A DNA stretch of 7,822 nucleotides from an uncultured Mailhella sp. (GTDB lineage Bacteria; Desulfobacterota; Desulfovibrionia; Desulfovibrionales; Desulfovibrionaceae), in assembly GCA_905192935.1 (NCBI GenBank), contig CAJJMX010000067.1:1-7822 (forward strand). Direction: 5' to 3'. The notes below the pieces were generated by a model. It did not search any database. It was not told the origin of the DNA and worked only from the letters and a program-made list of their open reading frames with translations. The position numbers were made by a program, and so were the translations under genes. Numbering within the stretch: the stretch's first letter is position 1; each line of letters opens with the position of its first letter. Positions 1-7,025 of the stretch are shown here, piece after piece.

Positions 1-16
1 TACTCCCCTATAAAAA

Positions 17-51
17 TGGCTATTTATCAACTGTTTGTTGTGACATAGCCA
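17..51 (-). terminator. Possible second, weak hairpin downstream of alr
   Basis: A perfect 7 bp inverted repeat (TGGCTAT at 17-23, ATAGCCA at 45-51) encloses an inner 4 bp stem (CAAC 28-31, GTTG 37-40) with a 5-base loop and a 4x4 internal loop. Read on the minus strand it is followed by TTTTTATAG, so it could be a back-up terminator behind the main one at 54-88. The internal loop makes it weak, and it could equally be a protein-binding palindrome or chance in AT-rich DNA. No gene is visible in positions 1-85. Confidence 0.25.
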
Positions 52-53
52 AA

Positions 54-88
54 TAAAAAAAGAAGGGGGCTCGGCCCCCTTTTTTTTA
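54..88 (-). terminator. Strong intrinsic terminator of alr, bidirectional in form
   Basis: GGGGGC (65-70) pairs with GCCCCC (74-79) around a TCG triloop, and the stem is extended by A/T pairs on both sides. In the alr direction (minus strand) the hairpin is followed by TTCTTTTTTTAT, a good U-tract. It starts directly at the alr TAA stop (86-88), so the A-tract of the terminator supplies the stop codon. On the plus strand the same stem is followed by TTTTTTTT, so it should also stop transcripts coming from the left of the window. This two-way structure suggests a convergent gene just outside the window, which cannot be confirmed here. Confidence 0.85.
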
Positions 89-1204
89 TTCCGTCATGTT
101 CCTGCCCAGAAGACAGGTCACTTCGTAGGGAATGGTGCCCCACCATCCGGCAAGATCCTGGGCGCTGACCGCATGGCCCGGTCCGCCGAGCACGTAGACC
201 GTATCGCCCTGGACCGGAGGCGTGGGAAGATCCGTAAGATCCACGCAGGTCATCTGCATGGCCACCCTGCCGATGACCGGCACGCGCACGCCGTTTACGC
301 ACATGCAGGTCCCCGGCGCAGGGTTGCGGCGGTATCCGTCGGCGTAGCCTATGGCCACCCAGCCGACGAGTCTTTCCGTGTCGGCCTTGTAGGTTCGTCC
401 GTATCCCACGCTTTCCCCCTTGTGGAGGGGATGCACGCTGATGAGGGGCGCGGACACTTCCATGACGGGCAGAAGAGAGCCGCACAGTCCCTGGTGCGCC
501 GTGCCGTAAAGAGGATCGTAGCCGTACAGGGCAAGACCGGGACGGCAGATGTCGTCCTTTCGCGTCACGCCTTCCAGAAGACCGGCCGTGTTTCCGAGAG
601 AACAGCGCATGGCCGGAAAGGCCCGGTGCAGAATATCGGCCGCACGGTAGAAGATGTCGCACTGACGGCCGGTGTATTCGCTTTCGGCCGGATCGTCGGC
701 CACGGCAAGATGCGAGATCTGCACGATGGGGGAAAGTTCGGGAGAGGCCGCAAGAAGGGCGGTGACCTCCTCCATGTCCTTCAGGGCAAAGCCGAGGCGT
801 CCCATGCCGGTATCCACCTTGACGGCTATGGTCAGGGGAGAGGTGCTGTTCATCCTGCGCACGGCGTCCCGTGCGGCCTTGAGTCCCTCAAAGTTGTGGA
901 TGAGGGGCGTGAGGCGCTTTTCGCAGGCAAGACGTATGTCGTCTTCGCCGGGAGCGCGGCAGAGCAGCGATACGATGTTGCCGGAAAAACCTGTGTCGCG
1001 CACGACGGCGGCTTCCTTGAGCGTGCCCGCCGCAGCCCATCCTATGCCTGTTTCCTCCAGTATTTTCGCCGCGTTTCTTACGCCGTGCCCGTAGGCGTCA
1101 GCCTTGATGACGGGCATGAGTTCGTGTCCCTTCTGCATGAGAAGAGCGACGTTGTGGCGGAAGTGTTCCCAGTTGATGCGGACATGGCATGAAGGCTCTA
1201 TCAT
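86..1204 (-). CDS. alr: Alanine racemase (PLP-dependent)
   Basis: This cytoplasmic enzyme interconverts L- and D-alanine and so supplies D-Ala for the peptidoglycan stem peptide. The 372 residues match the usual family length. The N-terminal TIM barrel holds the PLP-binding lysine K34 in VIKADAYGHG, the KVDTGMGRLG motif (129-138; K129 is at the position carbamylated in the Geobacillus enzyme, R136 faces the PLP ring) and the SLGNTAG phosphate-binding stretch (202-208). The C-terminal beta domain holds the catalytic tyrosine Y287 in GYADGYRR and the conserved IPYE tyrosine Y360. An oddity is GRVAMQM (312-318), where the family normally has GRxxMDx, so the Asp is Gln. The ATG at 1204 is chosen because AAAGGA (plus-strand 1214-1219) lies 9 nt upstream. 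The gene is monocistronic by its own terminator and is divergent from lptD. The specific function is well supported by both catalytic bases. Confidence 0.96.
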   Translation of the reverse strand: MIEPSCHVRINWEHFRHNVALLMQKGHELMPVIKADAYGHGVRNAAKILEETGIGWAAAGTLKEAAVVRDTGFSGNIVSLLCRAPGEDDIRLACEKRLTPLIHNFEGLKAARDAVRRMNSTSPLTIAVKVDTGMGRLGFALKDMEEVTALLAASPELSPIVQISHLAVADDPAESEYTGRQCDIFYRAADILHRAFPAMRCSLGNTAGLLEGVTRKDDICRPGLALYGYDPLYGTAHQGLCGSLLPVMEVSAPLISVHPLHKGESVGYGRTYKADTERLVGWVAIGYADGYRRNPAPGTCMCVNGVRVPVIGRVAMQMTCVDLTDLPTPPVQGDTVYVLGGPGHAVSAQDLAGWWGTIPYEVTCLLGRNMTE

Positions 1205-1213
1205 GATGGATCA

Positions 1214-1219
1214 TCCTTT
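1214..1219 (-). promoter_or_regulatory. Ribosome binding site of alr
   Basis: On the minus strand AAAGGA stands 9 nt before the ATG at 1204. This fixes the start of alr and gives the normal N-terminus that leads directly into the INWEHFRHN beta strand/helix of the family. Confidence 0.7.
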
Positions 1220-1240
1220 CCGGCGGAGACGGTCGGCGTT

Positions 1241-1264
1241 AAGCCCTGTGCGGGGGCTTTTTTT
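1241..1264 (+). terminator. Terminator-like hairpin upstream of lptD
   Basis: AAGCCC (1241-1246) pairs with GGGCTT (1254-1259) around a 7-base loop, and a run of seven T spans 1258-1264, giving the form of a plus-strand intrinsic terminator. It sits between two divergent genes, so no plus-strand gene ends here. It could stop antisense transcription out of alr, or act as an attenuator if the lptD promoter lies further upstream (near 1173-1204). In the minus direction it has no T tract and would be a stem in the alr leader. The structure is seen directly; its role is unknown. Confidence 0.5.
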
Positions 1265-1276
1265 CGGTCAAGTTGT

Positions 1277-3751
1277 ATGCTATGGAAAGTCAGCTTCGTG
1301 CTGAAAAGCCGGCCGGTACGTCCGGCGGTTGTCTTTTTTCGCGTTCCGTTTCTGCCTCTACCGCCTCTTTCCCTGTCTTGCAACCCGGAATATGCCGTGT
1401 TTTTTCCTTCCGCTTCCTTATCGTCGTTATGTCGCATGCTTGTGACCGTGCTTGCGGTGCTGGCGTGCCTTGTCTCGCCTTCGCAGGCGGCCCAGATCCA
1501 GAGCGGACAGAAGTCCCTGACCACACGGGGAGATCTTCCCTGGACGCTCAATGCCGACAATCTCGTCAGTCTTGATGACGGAGTCATTGTGGAAGCCAGG
1601 GGCAACGTGCTGCTTCAGCGCGGCGAAGACTACATGAAGGCCGATTTTGCCAGGTACTACACCACGACCAACTGGATCTTCGTCAAGGGCAAGGTGGAAG
1701 CGCGCATGGGGCGTGACATGCTGAACGCTTCGGAGGCGGAATTTGATCTCACCTCGCGCACGGGCTGGCTCAAGGACGGCTCCATCTTCATTGCCGGGCC
1801 GCACATGTATGTGACGGGGCAGAAGGTGGACAAGCTCTTCGGCGACCGCTACCGCTTCCAGAACGCCAGAGTCACGGCCTGCGACGGCGACGTTCCGGCC
1901 TGGTCCCTCGACGCCGCTCAGGCCGACATCGAGATAGACGGCTACGCTACGCTCAAGCACACGACGCTCAATATTCTGGACATGCCTCTTGCGGGCACGC
2001 CCTATCTGGTGCTTCCGGCCAAGACCACGAGACAGTCCGGTCTGCTCATGCCCGACTTCGGTTACAGCACGCTGAACGGCACCTTCTTTTCCCAGCCGTA
2101 TTTTCAGGTCATAGACGAGAGCCGCGACCTCACCTTCTACGGCACGTACATGAGCAAGGCCGGCTTCATGCCCGGCATTGAATACCGCTCGCACACCCGC
2201 GATCAGGACAAGACCTGGCTGGCCTTCGACGCTTTGTACGACAAGCATACCTTCAGGCAGGATTTCGGCGACCCCGTCAACGATACCGACGGCAAGGTGA
2301 ACACCAACGAGGAGAGATACTGGCTGCGCGGCATGGGCGACGGCTTTGTCGGAGACTCCGGCTGGCGCTACCGCTACAACCTCGACTATACTTCGGACCA
2401 GAACTTCCTGCGTCAGTTCCGCGACATGCGCACGGGCTTCAACCGTTCCCGAGACGCCCTGTACAGCATGTTCGGCCGCGATCTTCAGGAAGTGGACAAG
2501 AACCGCGTGAGCGAAGGCTTCCTGTACCGCGACTGGGATCGTTTCATGGTGTCCCTGGGCTTCCGTTATGAACAGGATCCTTCCTTCGGCCACGGCAATC
2601 TGCCGCACAGTCAGGACACCACGGTACAGCGCATTCCCCTGAATGCCTATCTCTTCAAGGGAGCGCTGCTTGAAAATCTGCCCCTGGAACTCCAGGGCGA
2701 AGTGTCGAGCACCTATGAATATCGCGCCCGCGGCGTGCGCGGCCTGCGCACGGAAATTCATCCCGAGCTGACGTTGCCCGTGAACCTTCCCGGGGCGTCC
2801 ATGCTTGTTTCCGGCGGCGTGCGTCAGACCTATTACAACAGCAATCATGTGCCCTTCGATGATTCGCAGCGCTGGACCCGCGGCGGCGGTTCCAAGGACC
2901 GTTTCATTCCCGACATGAGCGCGACGACCTTCACACAGTTTTCACGCGTGTGGGATATGCCGGAAAATCGTCTTGCGGCTGCGGCGGAAAACGTGGGCAA
3001 AACGAGCTGGACCGGCGTGCGTCACAGAATTCAGCCCCGCCTGACCTACGAATGGACGCCCAACAGGGATCAGTCCGACAACCCCATATTTGAGGACCTT
3101 GACCGTCTCAAGCCCTCCCAGAGGGTGCGCCTCTCCGTGACCAACATTCTCACGGCCCGTCAGGAAACCGTTTCCGGAGCCAAGGGAGCCTACAAGACCT
3201 CGGAAAGCTACTTCGATCCCGTACGCTGGGAAATCGCCACGGGCTACGACATCGACGAGTCACACCGCAACAACTTCCGCGATCTTTACGAGCGCAAGCC
3301 GGTCATGGACACCTATTCCTATCTGGAGTTCAATCCGGTCAGCTGGCTCAGTCTGTGGAACCGCCTGTATGTCTCCATGTACGGCGACGGCATTACCCGC
3401 AGCGATACCGGCGCGACGCTTTCCAATGCACGCTGGGGTTCCTGGAGCATGTCCTACAGCACCAGAAACAAGTATTACGACTACCTGGATGAGATGAAGC
3501 GCGACAATCCGAGCGACATCTCGTTCACTGCGCCGCAGCGCCTTCTGACCAACGCCTTCACCTTCAGGCCCTTCAGCAACATATCGCTGTACTACATGAC
3601 GCAGGACAACATAGAGACCGGCAAGAACTACGAGCGTCAGTTCGTCATCGGCTACTACCATCAGTGCTTCCACATTCTGGGTTCCGTGCAGAGCAAGGCA
3701 AGGGACAACTCCTACCGGCTCATTCTCGAACTTCCCGGCCTGAGCTTCTGA
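1277..3751 (+). CDS. lptD: LPS-assembly outer membrane protein LptD
   Basis: LptD, with the lipoprotein LptE, moves lipopolysaccharide from the periplasmic Lpt bridge into the outer leaflet of the outer membrane. Numbering from the first ATG (824 aa), a hydrophobic signal segment runs about 54-71 with likely cleavage SQA|AQ after residue 71. A periplasmic OstA/LptA-like beta-jellyroll follows (about 90-240), then the conserved SGLLMPDFGYS...PYF segment (about 253-275) that opens the beta-barrel, which runs to the terminal Phe typical of outer membrane proteins. The mature protein has only two cysteines, C202 (TACDG) and C797 (HQCFH), placed like the E. coli interdomain pair C173/C725. The start is uncertain: 1277 is the outermost ATG but has no Shine-Dalgarno. 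Codons 1-53 use atypical TTA, CTA and TTT codons. GTG at 1397 (weak GGA upstream, Arg before the hydrophobic stretch) or ATG at 1436 would give an ordinary signal peptide. It is the first gene of the plus-strand cluster. Confidence 0.93.
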   Translation: MLWKVSFVLKSRPVRPAVVFFRVPFLPLPPLSLSCNPEYAVFFPSASLSSLCRMLVTVLAVLACLVSPSQAAQIQSGQKSLTTRGDLPWTLNADNLVSLDDGVIVEARGNVLLQRGEDYMKADFARYYTTTNWIFVKGKVEARMGRDMLNASEAEFDLTSRTGWLKDGSIFIAGPHMYVTGQKVDKLFGDRYRFQNARVTACDGDVPAWSLDAAQADIEIDGYATLKHTTLNILDMPLAGTPYLVLPAKTTRQSGLLMPDFGYSTLNGTFFSQPYFQVIDESRDLTFYGTYMSKAGFMPGIEYRSHTRDQDKTWLAFDALYDKHTFRQDFGDPVNDTDGKVNTNEERYWLRGMGDGFVGDSGWRYRYNLDYTSDQNFLRQFRDMRTGFNRSRDALYSMFGRDLQEVDKNRVSEGFLYRDWDRFMVSLGFRYEQDPSFGHGNLPHSQDTTVQRIPLNAYLFKGALLENLPLELQGEVSSTYEYRARGVRGLRTEIHPELTLPVNLPGASMLVSGGVRQTYYNSNHVPFDDSQRWTRGGGSKDRFIPDMSATTFTQFSRVWDMPENRLAAAAENVGKTSWTGVRHRIQPRLTYEWTPNRDQSDNPIFEDLDRLKPSQRVRLSVTNILTARQETVSGAKGAYKTSESYFDPVRWEIATGYDIDESHRNNFRDLYERKPVMDTYSYLEFNPVSWLSLWNRLYVSMYGDGITRSDTGATLSNARWGSWSMSYSTRNKYYDYLDEMKRDNPSDISFTAPQRLLTNAFTFRPFSNISLYYMTQDNIETGKNYERQFVIGYYHQCFHILGSVQSKARDNSYRLILELPGLSF

Positions 3752-3754
3752 GGT
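3750..3754 (+). promoter_or_regulatory. Ribosome binding site of comM inside lptD stop
   Basis: GAGGT overlaps the lptD TGA (3749-3751) and lies 7 nt before the ATG at 3762. The arrangement supports this start and suggests that ribosomes ending lptD can reinitiate on the next gene. Confidence 0.7.
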
Positions 3755-3761
3755 CGCCGCC

Positions 3762-5282
3762 ATGGTGGTGCAGCTCTCCTGCGGAGCGATCCTGGGCGTG
3801 GATGCCTTCCGCGTCGATCTTGAGGTGGACTACGGCAGACAGGGCATGCCTTCCTTCGTCATGGTGGGACTGGCCGAGGGAGCGGTGCGCGAGTCCCGCG
3901 AGAGAGTGCTCAAGGCGCTTCAGAATTCATCCTTCCGTATCCCGCCCGGGCGCATCACGGTGAACCTTGCTCCGGCGGACAGACGCAAGGAGGGCTCGGC
4001 CTATGATCTGCCTCTTGCGCTCGGTCTTCTCGGTGCGGCGGGCGTGCTTCCTGCGGAGTGTCTGAAGGGCTGGTTCTTTGCTGCGGAGCTTTCCCTGGAC
4101 GGGCGTCTCAAGCCCGTGCCCGGCGTGCTCGCCGTAGCCATGCTGGCCCGCGCCGAAGGAGCGCGCGGCATGATCGTGGCTCCGGACAACGCGCAGGAGG
4201 CGGCCATGGCCGAAGGTCTTGACGTGTTCGCTCCGCAGACGCTCTCGGAAGCCGCGGCCTTTCTTGCCGGTCGTGCCGGGCTTTCGCCCGTGACGGCGCT
4301 GCCTCCTCAGTCGGCGGCGGAGGACTTTCTCGACCTTGCGGACGTGAAGGGACAGGAAAAGGCCAAGCGCGCCATGGAAGTGGCGGCGGCCGGGGCGCAC
4401 AATCTGCTGTTCATCGGTCCTCCGGGAAGCGGCAAGACCATGCTGGCGCGAAGAATGCCGGGAATACTTCCTCCTCTCGATCTGGAAGAGGCGCTGGAGG
4501 TGACCAAGATATACAGCGTGGCCCGCATGCTGGAAGGGCGTGGACTTATGACGGTCCGTCCGTTCCGCACGCCGCATCACAGCGATTCGAGCGTGTCCAT
4601 CATAGGCGGCGGCGTGCCTCCGCATCCCGGCGAGGTCAGCCTTGCCCACAGAGGCGTGCTTTTTCTGGATGAGCTGCCCGAGTTTCAGCGCCAGGCCCTT
4701 GAAGTGCTGCGTCAGCCTCTCGAGCAGGGAAGGGTGTTCATTTCCCGGGCCACCTATGCGGTGTGCTATCCTGCTGATTTCATGCTGCTTGCGGCCATGA
4801 ATCCCTGTCCCTGCGGATACCTTACCGACCCTCGTCATGAATGTACCTGTTCCGCGCAGGCCGTGGCCCGCTACCGGGCCAAGCTTTCCGGACCGCTTCT
4901 CGACCGCATCGATCTTCATGTGGAGGTCCCCGCCGTTTCCTATGAGGAAATACGCTCCCTGCAGAGCGGCCCGTCTTCCTCCGAGGTCAGGGAGAGGGTC
5001 ATTCGTGCGCGGGAGATTCAACGGGAAAGATACCGGGGAACGGGCTGCCGCACCAATGCGGATCTTTCGGGCAGGCTGCTTGACGAGTACTGCCGGCTCG
5101 GCAGCCTGGAGCAGGAATTTCTGGGGAATGCCGTGAATACGCTGGCGCTGTCGGCCAGGGCCTATACCCGCATTCTCCGTGTGGCGAGAACCATCGCCGA
5201 TCTTGAAGGCGCGGCGGAGCTTTCGCTTGCGCACATCGCGGAGGCCATAAGCTGCCGCGTGCTCGACAGGGGGCAGTCATGA
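3762..5282 (+). CDS. comM: YifB/ComM family AAA+ ATPase (Mg-chelatase-like)
   Basis: Members of this family form hexameric rings; ComM of Vibrio is a branch-migration helicase that extends integration of incoming DNA in natural transformation. The family is named after Mg chelatase but does not make chlorophyll. The 506 residues match full family length. The N-terminal ChlI/Lon-protease-like fold (about 1-170) begins with the typical LGVDAFRVDLEVD and GMPSFVMVGL. The AAA+ core has Walker A GPPGSGKT at 219-226 (K225), then HHSDSSVSIIGGG, Walker B FLDE with D303/E304, and the LSGPLLDRIDLHVEVP arginine-containing segment. A CPC-x9-CTC cluster (C349, C351, C361, C363) is normal for the family and may hold zinc. 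The C-terminal Mg_chelatase_C helical domain ends in ARTIADLEG. It starts 10 bp after lptD and overlaps lnt by 4 bp. Whether the host is competent cannot be told; the same protein is found in non-competent bacteria. Confidence 0.94.
   Translation: MVVQLSCGAILGVDAFRVDLEVDYGRQGMPSFVMVGLAEGAVRESRERVLKALQNSSFRIPPGRITVNLAPADRRKEGSAYDLPLALGLLGAAGVLPAECLKGWFFAAELSLDGRLKPVPGVLAVAMLARAEGARGMIVAPDNAQEAAMAEGLDVFAPQTLSEAAAFLAGRAGLSPVTALPPQSAAEDFLDLADVKGQEKAKRAMEVAAAGAHNLLFIGPPGSGKTMLARRMPGILPPLDLEEALEVTKIYSVARMLEGRGLMTVRPFRTPHHSDSSVSIIGGGVPPHPGEVSLAHRGVLFLDELPEFQRQALEVLRQPLEQGRVFISRATYAVCYPADFMLLAAMNPCPCGYLTDPRHECTCSAQAVARYRAKLSGPLLDRIDLHVEVPAVSYEEIRSLQSGPSSSEVRERVIRAREIQRERYRGTGCRTNADLSGRLLDEYCRLGSLEQEFLGNAVNTLALSARAYTRILRVARTIADLEGAAELSLAHIAEAISCRVLDRGQS
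5268..5273 (+). promoter_or_regulatory. Ribosome binding site of lnt
   Basis: AGGGGG lies within the last codons of comM, 5 nt before the lnt ATG at 5279. It supports the ATGA overlap start rather than a downstream codon. Confidence 0.65.
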
Positions 5283-6970
5283 GCATTTCCCTGCGGACCT
5301 GTGTGCTGCTCGTTGCAGCCGGGTCGCTGTCCGTTTTTCTGGGGACTCCCAATCCCGTGATGCATCTGCCGCTTGTCATGCTTGTCTATCCGGCAATGCT
5401 TCTTCTTGCCTCGCATACGGGCGCTCCGTTTCGTCTGGGCTGGTGCGCAGGCATTCCCGGTGCGGCGGCGGCCCTGTACTGGATAGCCGTGGCCGCCCGC
5501 ATGTACGGCTCCTTTCCCTGGCTTCTTGCCGCGCCGTGCTCCATCCTGCTCGGCATGTACGTAGCCTTGTGGGGAGGTATCTTTTCCTGGATCATGGCCC
5601 GGACCCGGGCGCTTTCTCCCTGGCGGCGCTGCGCATTTGCAGGCGTTCTGTGGTTTCTTCTGGAGTGGACGCGGGGCTGGTTCGGCACCGGCTTTTCCTG
5701 GCTGACGCTCTCCTCCGGTCTCGCGGCGTGGCCCGTGCTCATCCAGCCTCTGAGCCTGCTCGGAGAGTACGGCTTCTCAGGACTTCTCGCGACCGTCGCC
5801 TGTCTTGCCTGCGAGGGAGCCATGCGTCTTTTCAGCAGGGATTCCCGCAGATCGGGAGGCCTGACGACGGCCTGTGCCGCGGGTCTTCTTGCCCTTATCG
5901 TGCTCTTCGGCGCGTGGCGTCTTGATGTTGCTCCGGAGAAGCTCGCCGCCGAAGGCACGCCCGTTTCGTTTCTCCTGGTTCAGGGAAGCGTGAGACAGGA
6001 CGTGAAATGGTCCAAGGAATACCAGCAGCAGACGCTGGAGCGGTACATCCGCCTCAGCATGGACGGCGTGCGCAGAAACGTGAACGCCCTCGCCGGAGCG
6101 ACGGAGGCCGTGCCTCAGCCTTCGGCTCTGGCCTCCTTCATGGGACGCTCGGGGAAGATCGGGGACGCCACGCTCGCTCCGGCGCTTCCCGACGTGCTGC
6201 TCTGGCCGGAGACGGCCATGCCCTTTGCCTATCCCTCCGGACCCTTTTCCGGAGAGCTGCGTTCCTTCGTAAAAGGGCTCGGCATACCGCTTATTTTCGG
6301 CGCGCCCGGCGTGGAGCGCGCGGCGGACGGAAAAACGCTTCTTTACAACCGCGCCTTTCTGCTCACGCCGGAGGGCGACGACGGACATTACGACAAGGAG
6401 CATCTGGTGCCCTTCGGGGAATATCTGCCCCCCGTGCTGGACTGGGACATATTCCAGAGCCTTCTTCAGGGACTCGGCGGATTCGAGCCCGGAACGCAGG
6501 AGATGCTTTTCCCGCTGCATCTTCGGGGCAGGGGAGCTCTGGACATGGGGATGCTCATCTGCTATGAGGCCATTTTTCCCGAGCTTGCCCGGGCGAGAGC
6601 GGCGGAGGGGGCCGGCATCCTTCTGAACATCAGCAATGATGCCTGGTACGATTATACCTCCGCGCCCATGCAGCATCTTCAGCTTTCGCTCATGCGCGCC
6701 GTGGAGGAAGGGCGCTATGTGGTGCGCGCCACCAACAGCGGCATCACGGCCGTCCTCGATCCTCTGGGAGGCATCCATGCCATGGGCTCGGAAGAGAATG
6801 CGCATGCTCTTTTCGTGCCCGGGAGCCTTACCTGCACGGCGCTTGCCTTGCAGGGCCATACGCCTTACTTTTATCTGCATCCGTGGCTTCCCGCCGCGGG
6901 ATTCCTTCTTCTGCTTCTGCTCGGCCTGCCGCTTGCGCGGCGGGGCGGACGGCGGAAGCCTGTCGATTAA
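5279..6970 (+). CDS. lnt: Apolipoprotein N-acyltransferase
   Basis: Lnt is an inner membrane enzyme that transfers an acyl chain from phospholipid to the N-terminal cysteine of diacylated lipoproteins, the last step after Lgt and LspA. The 563 residues begin with several hydrophobic segments (about 5-220), including the conserved EWTRGWFGTGFSWL motif. A periplasmic nitrilase (carbon-nitrogen hydrolase) domain follows (about 225-515), and a last membrane helix (about 530-552) ends in a basic tail. The triad is complete: E311 (WPETAMPF), K373 (YDKEHLVPFGEYLP) and C428 (LICYEAIFPE). Companion residues W244, E381 and Y429/E430 match E. coli W237, E343 and Y388/E389. The segment between W244 and E311 is 67 residues against 30 in E. 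coli, an insertion rich in Ala, Pro and Gly around 267-301. The ATG overlaps the comM stop (ATGA). It is very probably functional; LptE, the LptD partner, would be a client. Confidence 0.96.
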   Translation: MSISLRTCVLLVAAGSLSVFLGTPNPVMHLPLVMLVYPAMLLLASHTGAPFRLGWCAGIPGAAAALYWIAVAARMYGSFPWLLAAPCSILLGMYVALWGGIFSWIMARTRALSPWRRCAFAGVLWFLLEWTRGWFGTGFSWLTLSSGLAAWPVLIQPLSLLGEYGFSGLLATVACLACEGAMRLFSRDSRRSGGLTTACAAGLLALIVLFGAWRLDVAPEKLAAEGTPVSFLLVQGSVRQDVKWSKEYQQQTLERYIRLSMDGVRRNVNALAGATEAVPQPSALASFMGRSGKIGDATLAPALPDVLLWPETAMPFAYPSGPFSGELRSFVKGLGIPLIFGAPGVERAADGKTLLYNRAFLLTPEGDDGHYDKEHLVPFGEYLPPVLDWDIFQSLLQGLGGFEPGTQEMLFPLHLRGRGALDMGMLICYEAIFPELARARAAEGAGILLNISNDAWYDYTSAPMQHLQLSLMRAVEEGRYVVRATNSGITAVLDPLGGIHAMGSEENAHALFVPGSLTCTALALQGHTPYFYLHPWLPAAGFLLLLLLGLPLARRGGRRKPVD

Positions 6971-7013
6971 AAATTCCGATACTCTCCGCATCAGCGGACA
7001 TACCGCAAGAAAA

Positions 7014-7018
7014 AAGGA
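7014..7018 (+). promoter_or_regulatory. Ribosome binding site of prfB
   Basis: AAGGA in an A-rich stretch stands 7 nt before the ATG at 7026. The 55 bp between lnt and prfB hold no T-tract terminator and no convincing promoter, only a 5 bp stem with a 4-base loop (6985-6998). This fits read-through from lnt. Confidence 0.7.
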
Positions 7019-7025
7019 CATCACC

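Noticed and set aside
173..1192. Long plus-strand open frame (339 codons) antisense to alr
   Set aside because: The alr protein matches its family over its full length with catalytic motifs. The antisense frame is a GC-rich shadow of low complexity (many His, Arg, Gly) with no recognisable domain.
1436..1490. LptD N-terminus as lipoprotein signal (VLAC)
   Set aside because: The residue at -2 (Leu) fits the lipobox poorly. LptD is a barrel protein with a normal SQA|AQ signal peptidase I site seven residues after the Cys.
1427..2848. Minus-strand open frame of 473 codons across lptD
   Set aside because: It overlaps the well-supported LptD frame and shows Val/Ala/Gly/His-rich shadow composition without motifs. 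It arises from third-position GC bias.
6985..6998. TCCGC-ATCA-GCGGA hairpin between lnt and prfB as terminator
   Set aside because: Only 5 bp with no T tract after it, and it lies just before the prfB ribosome binding site; at most a leader stem.
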